Shown here piece by piece: positions 24,329 to 35,000 of a stretch of 64,000 nucleotides of DNA. The notes under the pieces were generated by a model that did no database searches, was not told where the DNA came from, and saw only the letters and a list, made by a program, of their open reading frames with translations. The position numbers were made by a program, and so were the translations under genes. Each line of letters starts with the position of its first letter. Position 1 is the stretch's first letter. The DNA lies in assembly GCA_944474755.1 (NCBI GenBank), contig OX104112.1, positions 55,347,176 to 55,411,175 of the forward strand, given 5' to 3'. Origin of the DNA: Limnoperna fortunei. Its lineage: Eukaryota > Mollusca > Bivalvia > Mytilida > Modiolidae.

Positions 24329-24512
24329 GGAAAAATTGTCAAATATTAATAAAATGTTTAAAAAACATACAATCATTTTATTCATAATAACAGCAATTGG
24401 ATATATTATAAAATTTTGGTGTTAATGATACACAACAGTCGTTCATTGATAAACAGAGTTATCGAATCTATGTGCGGTTGACTTGTCGCAAACATTTTTG
24501 CAGTCGGTATTA
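22301..24512. other. no gene; (AT)n microsatellite at 24289-24325
   Basis: No gene seen. The 94-residue frame at 23499-23783 has no recognisable motif and ordinary AT-rich composition. A perfect (AT)n tract lies at 24289-24325. Confidence 0.35.
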
Positions 24513-24557
24513 CACGTGTTCAATCGGATTTAAACCCGATGATTTGGCAGCCCATGA
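24513..24557 (-). pseudogene. possible Tc1/mariner-type transposase scrap
   Basis: The minus strand reads SWAAKSSGLNPIEHV and then a stop. It resembles the conserved 'PWPAxSPDLNPIEHVW' around the second catalytic Asp of Tc1-like transposases, with the DL of DLNPIE replaced by GL. Nothing on either side could be matched confidently. A chance match is possible. Confidence 0.35.
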
Positions 24558-26189
24558 TACCATACCAAATGGAACAGCTATTCATCCTGTCAGTAAATTA
24601 CGCGCCCAAGATTAGATTGGAGAATTACGTCTCTATTCCTTTTAACTTAAATGTCCTGGGACAAATTCCAGTTTTACACACAATTTGCTGGTTTTTTGGT
24701 GGTATTTTGAGATACAGAATAATTAAATCCCGCGACTGAAATATCACCCCAAGACATAATATATATGTTTAGGTAAACCAACGGTGAGGCAATTTAATCG
24801 CCTGAACGACCACCTACAGCCGAAATGCCCGCGATTAGATTATACATATCTAGGAGGAATCCTGGGGCTTAACACGCAGAAATGGCCAGCGTGACCTCGG
24901 GTAGCGCAAAGGGGAGGCTTTCATCTGGAAGGTAGCGTGTAATCCGGTCATAATACGTAAAGCTTGGCCGCAGATCGTAGTTGGAGTGCTACGCTGCTTG
25001 CACAATAAATACCTTTTTGCAGTTTTTCATTGTAGCTGGTGCAAGGGCTAAATTTTCGGTTCTACCCAATAATCCATACTTATCCAATTGCAATCTGAAT
25101 TTTCTCTGCGTTGTCCCATTTCTTTCACCATTACTTCATTGCAATTCAACTTGTTCTTGTCCTGAATATAGCTGAAATACGGGACGTTAATTAATTATTC
25201 AATAAATCCGCCTTTACGCGTTTATTGGATACAAAATACCCGGTTTAGGTTGAATTAAACAGATAAACCATTCCTGACATGATATATCTGTTTAATCACA
25301 TCAAACAATATCGCATTATTCTACTATTCTTGAACTACAACAGCCATGAGCCGTGTTGTCGTATGCTATATATACTTTTTTCTGTACAAATCTCCAGTTT
25401 TTTATTAATATTATTACGTTTATACACCGACATGGAGAAAATGTATTAAAATATTAAACATAGTACCGCTGGTTTCAACATATCAGAATCCATAATTAGT
25501 ATGTAAGGGTTAAATAGTTAGCAAAAACCACGGCACAGGTAGCCGGATGAGACTAAAAGACTAAACAAAAGTCAGCATTTTACTATTAGGTGTAAGTAAT
25601 CCCCAGAAACATCGTAGTTTGCTTGTTAAAGAAAAATAAAGACTTGAACTAAACAATACAAATTTGAAACAGATAAAACCGGAAACTGAACGATCGTACA
25701 ATTAAAAGTTAAATACTCCGTCACTACCCAATGCTCCATACTCAATCATGCAATCAACCAATTAAATCAATCAATCGTATTTGCCCGTTGTACTGTTATT
25801 CAAAGAAAGTATACTTGGGCTTTTGATGAATACATTGTAAATGTAATAATTATATTTATCACATCATCTTCATACAACACTTAAATATAATCTTTTACTA
25901 CATAAAACAAATAGAAATTAAGCCTTTATGTTTGTATGTACAAATTAGTAAATTTGTTTTGTACATACATGTATTAACCTACAAAATGACTTTTTTTCAC
26001 AGCAAATGAAAATTAATATAATATAAATGTTCAGTAAAATTTACACATCGATCGGTTACCAATAAACGCTTCTTATGTTTCATCGTTTAATATAATTTAT
26101 GCTCTTTTTAGCATAGAACGATATCATATTACGGATTTGAAAATAATGAACTGGTCTTCTAGATAATTTTAGGGATTAGAAAGTTTATC
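24558..26189. other. no gene; unexplained GC-richer block near 24.8-25.0 kb
   Basis: About 24780-24990 is clearly more GC-rich than its surroundings and reads unlike the neighbouring AT-rich DNA. No open frame, tRNA or rRNA could be recognised in it. The rest is ordinary. Confidence 0.35.
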
Positions 26190-26197
26190 GCCGTTTT

Positions 26198-26545
26198 CCG
26201 ATTTAAACGTTGTTTGACGTTCAATAAGCTCATGGCATATTTTAAAGCATTATAATGACAATGAGTCGCTCGACGGGAGTCTCATTAGGTTACTTAATTT
26301 CTGTTTTTTGCGCTTTACCGATTTAAAGTTGTTTGACGTTCAATAAGCTCATTGCTTATTTTAAAGCATTATAATGATAATGAGAAGCTCGACGGGTGTC
26401 TCATTAGGTTACTTAATGTCTGTTTTTTGCGCTTTGTTATGTATTGTATATGTTTGTCTAAATTCGGATTTTGTATGGTCTCATTGACTTTTAGCTCTTG
26501 TTGTTTGGTCGGTGTCCTTGCTATTTTAGTTTCCAATGAATATAC
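26198..26545 (+). mobile_element. Penelope-like tail with tandem 120-bp duplication
   Basis: Two consecutive units of about 120 bp, at 26198-26317 and 26318-26437, share CCGATTTAAA, TTGTTTGACGTTCAATAAGC, CGACGGGNGTCTCATTAGG and CTGTTTTTTGCGCTTT. The second runs on into a Penelope tail (TTGTTTGGTCGGTGTCCTTG) like that at 9785-10030. No reverse transcriptase is attached. Partial tandem ends are common in Penelope-like elements. Confidence 0.5.
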
Positions 26546-26754
26546 ATCTTGTTAAATATACCTACAATGAAAACTGTCTTAAGAATGCTCTTAAGATGGT
26601 CTTGCAAAAATCACTAAGACTTTATTGTCATACATGTGCAGCTAATAAGAACTTTACTAAATAGGGATTTGAACGTTTTAATATTACAGAGACTGGAGGT
26701 TGTCAACGTGTGTTATACGATGCATTATATAATAAGCGGCTGCACTGAATAATA

Positions 26755-28032
26755 ATTTATAACTTGTGCGCACGAGTTGCAAACTTGAGCGCAAGAGTTT
26801 CAATTCTTGTGCGGAAGAGTTACTAACTTGGGCGAACGAGTTTCAAATCTTGTGCGCACGAGTTACTAACTTGCGCGCACGAGTTTCATATCTTGTGCGC
26901 ACGATTTACTAACATGTGAGCACGAGTTACAAACTTGTGCACACGAGTCACTAACTTGTGCGCACGAGTTACTAACTTGAGCGCACGAGTTTCAAATCTT
27001 GAGCGCACGAGTTTCAAATCTTGTTAGTATCTTGTGCGCGCACGATTTTTAAATCGCTATGATTCCGTAAATGGTCATGTGAGCTTATGCGATCAGTATG
27101 CGTCCGTCGTCGTCCGTTCATAATTTCAAAAATATTCTACCCTGAAACTACTTATACCAATTTGACTGAAACTTGGCAGGAATGATACATGACATGTTGG
27201 CAACAAACTTTCTTCAGTTTGAATCGATCGAATGAAAACATGGCCGCTGTTAGTAAAAAAAACATAGGTTAAAGTCACCTTAAATGGCTAATAACTCAGA
27301 AACTATAACAGATAAGGAAAATCTGATGTATCTTAGGCTCTCCAAAATAAAGTTCTACATAAGTCTCCACTGGAGCAAACTTGCCAGATGAGCTCTTTTA
27401 GTAATTATGTCCCTTTAAAGGTAAAAATTTAGTTGTTCATATTTTTGTCCTATAGAATGAAATTTATTGTAGATAGAGAATAGCTTTTGCTTTCTTAAAC
27501 CTCATTTAGCTCTTCAAAAGTCTCTATTGGGTCGAAGTTGTCAAATGGCCCCTTATAGAGTTTATGGCCCTTTAAAGGATAAAAATCACGGTTTTTAATG
27601 TTTCCCCCTATTAAATGATTACTTTTGCAGATAAAGAAAAGCTGTTGCTCTACTCATTGTTCAGCTCAAGTAGCTATACAAATGACTACATTAGGTTGAA
27701 GTCGTCAAAGGACCCTTTTAGTGGTATATGCCCCTTAAAAGGTCAAGAATCGGGTTATTGAGATTATAAACTCGTGCGCACAATTTTTTAACTCGTGTGC
27801 ACAAGATTTGAAACTCGTGCGCTCAAGTTTAGTAACTCGTGCGTACAAGATTTGAAACTCATGCGCTCAAGTTAGAAACTCGTGCGCACAATTTAGTAAC
27901 TCGTGCGCACAAGTTAGTAACTCGTGCGCACAAGATTTGAAACTCGTGCGCTCAAGTTTGCAACTCGTGCCAACAAGTTTGAAACTTGTGCGCTCAAGTT
28001 TGAAACTCGTGCGCACAAGTTATAATTAATTT
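26755..28032. mobile_element. foldback element with GTGCGCAC-palindrome arms
   Basis: Both ends read TTATAACTTGTGCGCACGAG inward, in opposite orientation. The left array (about 26762-27040) and right array (about 27770-28025) are tandem units of 21-23 bp, typically ACTTGTGCGCACGAGTTACTA with TTTCAAAT variants. Every unit contains the palindrome GTGCGCAC or a one-base variant. The roughly 700-bp centre carries a separate 165-bp repeat and no transposase. This is the same architecture as 13528-14577 with unrelated sequence. Confidence 0.75.
27300..27760 (+). repeat. three degenerate 165-bp units inside the foldback centre
   Basis: Units at about 27300-27430, 27465-27600 and 27628-27760. Each runs from AGATA.RGAAAA..., through GTCT(C/A)..., ...GTCAAATGGCCC-like text, to CCCTTTAAAGG and TAAAAAT. 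They have diverged more than the arms. Confidence 0.5.
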
Positions 28033-30691
28033 TTTTCCATGGCACGTACGGGCTTCCATACTACGTACATGTACCGAATGCAATAAATAGTTCGAAATCT
28101 AGTGACAATATAATTAGGTTACAGATAATGAAAAACTGGTTAACCCAAATATAATCACAGACAGCAAACATTCTCGAAACAAACAATTTATAACTCAAAA
28201 GATGTGATAAGGTTTCCCGAATATAAATTGCATTTTACGGAAATGTTTGCATGGTTAAATATTTTTTCTTGAAAATGTTGTAAAAAAAATAAATGAATAA
28301 CATTTTGGTCATAGCTTAAGGCTACACAAGCGCATGGTTAGTTAGTAAGATTCTGTTTGCCCCTACTCTGAAAACAAATTAGATTGTTTAAGTTAAATTT
28401 TATCTTTAGCAAATGGTTAAGAATTTGCTGTGCAGTAAAAATGACATACAGTTTTAGTTTAAATAACCCGAACTGAATGAAACTGACAAATTGTGTAACT
28501 TCCCTTTTAAATGTTTTGAAGTTCAATTTATAAATTCTTATAAATATCAATAGTTGTTGTCAATTCGGGTTGGTGTTGTAGACAACGTGCTCACTGGATC
28601 GGGGAAAAATCAAACATGCTGGTCAATAACGGTAGATAATGCAGACAAGCAAGTGAATAAGAGTTATGCCTCTTGATATATCCATGATAACGCATATCAT
28701 TAACGTCAGCAAGTTGAATACATAGAAGGTAAAAACAACCAACCGAATAAATAAAGTTTAACAACCTCAAATGTATTTTATTACCGACAACAGACATCGC
28801 CTCGGTATTCGTTGTTTCCAGCAAATCAGGTAACATATATTATGCATTTATTTGTATGTAGTTACTAGACATATGTTTTAACTTTAACTGTGTCTTTAAA
28901 CACAAAGATTAAAAAAGTTAAACGGCTGTATTATTATTATTTGTTTACTAAATGACTTGTAATCTATTGAATACCATTCTTCTTGAAATACTTTAGCGTA
29001 TTTAATGTATGCAAAGCCAGAACAAAGATAATTCTGTATATCTTCATTATGTGTAAATGCTGTGGAAACGTTAAGTGGTGTTATCTTTAATTAGTTGTTC
29101 AAAGTATACTTTAACACACTAAACAGTTTTACTTTTAATGTACAACTGTCGAAAACTTTAAAAAAAAATTAAGACATGCTAAATTCAACCAGTTAAAACG
29201 ATGGAACAGCTACCGTATGATACAGATGAAAGTGCATACAATTTCATGTATATATACATGTATCAAGCCTGGAGTAATCAATGCAACTAGTTCCTTGCAG
29301 GGTCTAAACAACGAAAAAAGTCAGGAAGATTGAGTCTTATGGAGTAAATTTTGCGTCAACGTGCAGGCCAATCGTTAATAACAAGCGCGCTACCACATAA
29401 CTGAAACCATTAATCGAAACTTGATGCAAACACCGTAGAGAATACGACGGAACCTAAGGTGGTAAATAAATATGACCGGAATTGGCATTTATTCTCAGTA
29501 ACATGGTGGTAGATAATTAATTTATAATTTCTATCATGTCTCGGTATCATCTGCTTTCAATACATTTTTGTGCTGACGGTAACGCGTAAAATCAGATGCC
29601 TGCTTCATGGATAAGCTGAGCTAACTAGGTTGAACTCTTAATGCCTGTTTAGACAACATCGTTTGGATTTTATATATTGTTGGTCTGAGTGCCACTCATG
29701 ATTATTGATTAGACGATACGCGAGTTTGGCGTAGAATTTTCTTTCTAAATTGTTACCTTTGGTGGCATTTTTGTCGCCAATATGTGTCGTCTAGTGCATG
29801 TATAACAACACTCGACTCGGCACATAATAAGATGCTAAACATGTCAGTTTCTGTGAAAAAGTCTTTATCAAAGTATATTTGCATTCAGGACAATTTAAAA
29901 TGACAAAAAAAAATCACTTCCGGTAATGAAAATTTCTTTTTGTTTATGGTGAAAGTTAAAAAAAAACACATCTTAGAAATTCAATATTGGTCAACATTAG
30001 TAAAATCCTTATCGTTCTCTAAGCAATTGAAAGTTCATTGTCTTAAGAGTTCCTTTCATTTATTACGTGACAGTGCACGGACATGTATCGTAAGTTCAAC
30101 AAGAATAAACTTGTGATGAAATCCAGATTGAGACAATAAAATGCGACATAAAGGAGAAATCAAAAATAACAAGGAAAACCTAACATTAACAACCAGAACC
30201 TTCTTAATATGCACGGGTAATTCATGTGCTCTTGACTAGTAAGCGTGTCTTTTATTAGACACCTGTTGAGTTACTCCTAGCCATGTTCTTAAAAAACATA
30301 TTTTATTCTATTTGCAAATACCTACGTATTGGTTATTGAAAATGCGTGATTGCATTTGGGAGATGGGTTTTTAATAACGATCAATTAAGTAGTGAGGACG
30401 GCTATAACACTGCTGAAAAAATGTTGTCAACCTATCTGCAACATATACTTGTTTGAATGGCTTATTGATCCACAACAGCGTATAGTCTTCAAAAATATTA
30501 ATACCTATCGCAAGATCTAGCATCGTGTAAGAGTTTTAAAATGTAAATTTTACTCTGGAGGCGATTCATTACTATTAATGAACTGGGTGGACATTACTGC
30601 CATCGAATTATGGTACAAACGATCATTTTGTAACGATTTTGGCAATATAACATTAATCGTATACTTAAAAAGTAAATTTTATTGCAATAAT
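28033..30691. other. 3' flank of the Ly6-IgGFc gene; diverged copy at 50.85-52.08 kb
   Basis: No gene seen. 28090-28330, 28570-28680, 28930-29090 and 29625-29660 each match blocks at 50850-51085, 51440-51570, 51590-51740 and 52045-52075, in the same order and orientation. Shared strings include GATAATGAAAAACT, GCAGCAAACAT, AAAAATCAAACATGCT and TTGAACTCTTAATGCCTGTT. This is an old segmental duplication. Confidence 0.55.
30678..30683 (-). terminator. AATAAA polyadenylation signal candidate
   Basis: AATAAA on the minus strand nine bases past the TAA of the Ly6-IgGFc gene. It is close to the stop, so the true signal may lie further downstream. Confidence 0.4.
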
Positions 30692-31944
30692 TTAATTATT
30701 TCTGAATGCCATTCCCCCTGGGTATCCATAACCATCATTTGATGCATCTCCATAAACCCAAAGACCAAATGCGGTTCCACCAACATGCTTTAAACGATGC
30801 ATTCCTGGAGAAACTGCAAAACTAAATGTGCTGAAATTATCTGTTCCGTGCGAGATATTGGTGATGTCTACTGTTGTAATAGGATTTCCATCGAGAAAAA
30901 AGTGGTCAATATGATCTTTTGTGACCGTTACGCTCACATAGCTGGTGAAATCTGTCGGTACAGCAAAAATATACTCGGACAAGTATTGATTGATGCCATG
31001 AATAGTCATCATGTACGCATCGCTAGCCAAAGGACTTGTGATCTCGTGCGGATACAACATCACCATGATGTCACCCGTTGATTTCACAAGTGAAATTTTC
31101 TCGTGAGTAAAATCAAAATATTCCCTTGGTTGTAAAATTTTTGTCGTATCAATGTCACTGACTGTGAAGGTTACGGTGGCAACAGTTGCAGCTAACATTC
31201 TGACGGTACTTTTTGGACGCGAATAGATAACAGGGATAATATATTCTTTGTCTAACTGATTAACAGGCAAAATCATTTCCATGAATGGATTGCAATTAGA
31301 ACTGCTTTCTATATAGTTGCACTTGTTCCCACTTACAACAAATACTGGTTTTGTTGATGTGATAAGTGTTCCAGTAAGGTCCTTTGCATGGGAAATTTGT
31401 AATGTATCGTAGTCGTTTAATACAAGAACGGCACTACTGTTGTTTTCATATGGCTTACTATTTATCGTGACTGGTCCCTGTTGAGTTTTGACAAGTATAT
31501 GTATTGTGGTATCAGGATAATACGGATTGACTGTTATTATGCTTTTAGCGTATTCAGAACTCGGTTGAACCGACGAAACATTAAAAGATGGAATTATGTA
31601 TTCTGTTGAGGCGTACTTTGCAGGTAGCGCCAAGTAACCTTCATTGTATTGGGAATTTCGTAACATGCAAAATATACCAATGCTTTCGTTTGAATGAACT
31701 GTCACACCTTGTGTCGAAATCCCATCTGCAGTCACTATAACGGAAGAAGATAAATTGAAAGTGGAATATTGTGTCGTAATTATAGATGTTCTTGTCACAC
31801 TTTCGAGTTTGTTATTATTCTCAAAGTTATAAGTTATAGATAATTGGTATGGAATCTCTAAAGATACTAAAAGCATATATGGTATTGCATAGCCGTTCAC
31901 GTCCACCTTTGGAAAAAATAGATCAAAGTCTTTACCAAAAGGAC
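30692..31944 (-). CDS. exon 8: IgGFc-binding N-terminal domain
   Basis: 417 codons including TAA. It starts after TTATTTCAG with GPFGKDFDLFFPKV, the usual 'GKDF' opening of IgGFc-binding domains. Further family-like features are STQGVTVHSNESIGIFCMLR, EGYLALPAKYASTEYIIPS, KPVFVVSGNKCNY, PFMEMILPVNQLDKEYIIP and a C-terminal GLWVYGDASNDGYGYPGGMA. It carries several N-x-S/T sequons, as expected for a secreted protein. The open frame extends upstream to 32008 as a run of Asn, but that is the intronic (ATT)n tract and not protein. The domain appears complete, with no TIL or VWD modules following it, unlike FCGBP. Confidence 0.9.
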
Positions 31945-31956
31945 CTGAAATAATAA

Positions 31957-32002
<46 letters not shown>

Positions 32003-35000
32003 ACACACATATGGTTATGTGTATTTGCAGATAAAAGAAAATCTATAGATTTGGAGATTAGGAGATTGGAGTGGCTGAAAGTATAAAATATCAAATAATT
32101 CCTGCTAACGGTGCCATATGGTGGTATATGGCCAGCAGTATCATGAAGTATTTGATAAAATGTTATTTTTACAGTAATTGTAGTACATTATTCTTGGACA
32201 TTTGTAAATATTGTTATAGTAATTTTGTTACAGCTAAATGTCGGCGTAAATTTAAATAGATTTTCTGATGCTGTGCATGATTCTCTAGTAAATTTGCTTT
32301 GGAAAAACAATTCCTTGGGCCTTCAGGTCTGGTTTGCATAACAGAACCATTACGTTACTAATTATGAGAACCTTTGGTTTGACAAAGTTATGTATTAAAG
32401 GCAATCTATTAATCTATGCAAATTTTTCACTTGTGTACTTATTTACATACATCTTATTTTAAAAACGTGGAATTTAAAATCAATATTTTGCTAGTCATGT
32501 AATGGTTTGAATATTGTCGTATAAACAATAATTAGCGCTATACCTTTAGTTGAAAGTGCAGCAGTTGATGATGTAGGATAAACTTGGGATATAAGGTGAA
32601 CATTATTGTTACACAGGCTACCATTACAACAGATAAGATGACTGGTAGCTCTTTTATTACGAATTTCCCGTCTGCCAATAATTGGAGCAGCTATGTAATT
32701 CGACTCGCACAACTAACAATATATTTTTAAAAAAATTAAATAAAAAACAGATATTCTTTTATTTCTACGTAATATTCAAACCGCTTGAAAGGTGTGGAAA
32801 AAATCCTCGTCATTAGTGAATATCATTGTTGATTGGATAAAAATAGAAACGTAACAAACACAAACATGACGTGATAAATTATATAACTTCCATTTACCGG
32901 GTATGGATGAATTTGGGGTTAGGATGATTTGTTTTTGATTTCGCAAATTTGCTACTTTTTTAAATTAGAGAAATACAATCTTAAAATTACTACTCCAGGC
33001 TTATTTGATTTCATTTCTGCAATCTTGATTGTAGAAATCTGATAATCCAATCACAACAATGTAAGATAATATATATTTCAATTTGTACCATTTGGTATCA
33101 TTACATGTTGGTTTACTTATTGTTTTGTAAAAATATTTCAGGATGGATCATTGTCCTGTTTATTTTTTATAGTGTAATGATAACATGTTCTTACAAGAAG
33201 AAAAGCAGTCTTCTTCAGTCTTTTCTATGAACTATTGTTTTAATTTTTTCATCCCACTCTATTTTGTACATCACGACCGTATTGGTTAACATTGATCTCA
33301 CATGATCTCATGTCACATTTTATTTCAAATAATGTTTAAACCTTTAAACAGATAACTGTAACAGCATATTGTTACAAGTCTTGCTAACTATGTCCTTTGT
33401 ACAAGGAAGCCAAATAAAATATTATTATATCAATAACTTTTGTATGAATTTCTTCCTTCTTAACACCATCTTTTTAAGAAGGAAAAAAGAAGCAAACAAT
33501 AGGTGGATAAATAAAAATACGGACAGTGGTCTTCTAATACTTGCGATATGTTATTTGTTTAGTTGATATTACTTACTGGATGTAGTAGAATATTTTTGAG
33601 GTACATTTTTGAATGATGTACACGCGTACATTGATAAGAACTATACACATTATACCAAAATATTTTTCGGAGCATAATTTCTACATACATGTTTGTCTTT
33701 GCAACCACTACTGTAGTACAATTCGCCAAAGTGAGACCTTTCTTCCATGTAACACAGCTAAATTAAGAAACATCATATATATTTGGCGATGTAAAGTAGT
33801 TCCCACATTACTGCATGAGTTTTTCCTTACTTTTAATACAATGTATACACTTTAAAACGTTTACCGGCCACAAAGATTTATTTCATAATTTCAATTAAAA
33901 CAACCCTTTGACATTCGGCTGCTTTAATTTAACCAGACTGTTTTGTCATAGATTTATTCAGATCACATCAGGGTTGACAAGAAACCTTACAACGAAAACC
34001 TTATCTTTTAAATATTTGGTTTTAAGTATTGAATTTGTCAACGTGAAATTTCAGCAATCACTTACAGTAAAATTAAAATAATGAAAAATATTTGCCTCGT
34101 AAAGACGCAACTGTGTTATGTTTGTCGGAATATATTGTGCGACTCCTTAAGTTGCGGTAAAGTCGTTATGGGCTATAATTTTAAAAGTATTAGTCATTGT
34201 CTTAGGCTTTTCACCATTGGTTATCTTGAGATTTTAAATGGTCTCATTGCCAACGTTTGTCACGTCGGTGACCTTGAATGTTGACCTTGAAGATTGTTAT
34301 CGAAATAACCCTCAAACGTAAATGATAGACAAAAAGTCAAATCATTAAAAATGTTTGTAAAGTAAAAACTGTCTTGTTTTGAACGAACAAATTGGATGAT
34401 TCCTGAAGTAGCGTAACTCCTGCAGCCATATTCTCAAAAAATCGTAAATTTACACTTACGTGTAAAGATAAGATATTCGTAACTTTACGTTTACGTCTAC
34501 GATTGTTCGTATTCTCGAAAGTAATCGCAGTTTTACACGTAAAATAGCAATATTACGCTTTGCAGGTAGCGTCATCACGCGTGCTCAATTACTTCTTTCA
34601 CTTTGGAAGTAAACGTATTGAAAGAGAAATAATTACCTCAAATTACTTAAATTACAACAGTTTTTAATTGCATAACCCCACTAATAAATAAATAAATACA
34701 TAAATATAAATAAATAAGTCATGATATTAATTTTTGAATAGGTGTTTTAGAAAGTAATCTGTCAATTTACTATTACGTGGAACAAGACCCCTTTTAAGGT
34801 TACGTTCCTTCAGTGTAGAAATTAACGATTAGTTTCATGGTATAATAATGTAAAAAATAACCTAAAACCATTTTAACACAAATAAAACAGTATGATGTAA
34901 AAGCGCAAATCATATAGAAAACTTCCGGAACATTTGTTAATGAATACGGTTGTTGTTTCTTTCTTTCTTTTAAAGTTATAAATTTTTGTGAGATGTTATT

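Noticed and set aside
24780..24990. Mitochondrial or nuclear rRNA fragment
   Set aside because: Some strings look rRNA-like, but no long match to a conserved rRNA segment could be recognised.
26360..26420. Hammerhead ribozyme in the Penelope tail
   Set aside because: Penelope pseudo-LTRs can carry one, but I could not find the CTGATGA and GAAA core with paired stems here.
31945..32008. Poly-Asn N-terminus of the long IgGFc frame
   Set aside because: It is the (ATT)n tract of an intron; a consensus acceptor lies at 31945-31946 and the upstream exons join in phase there.
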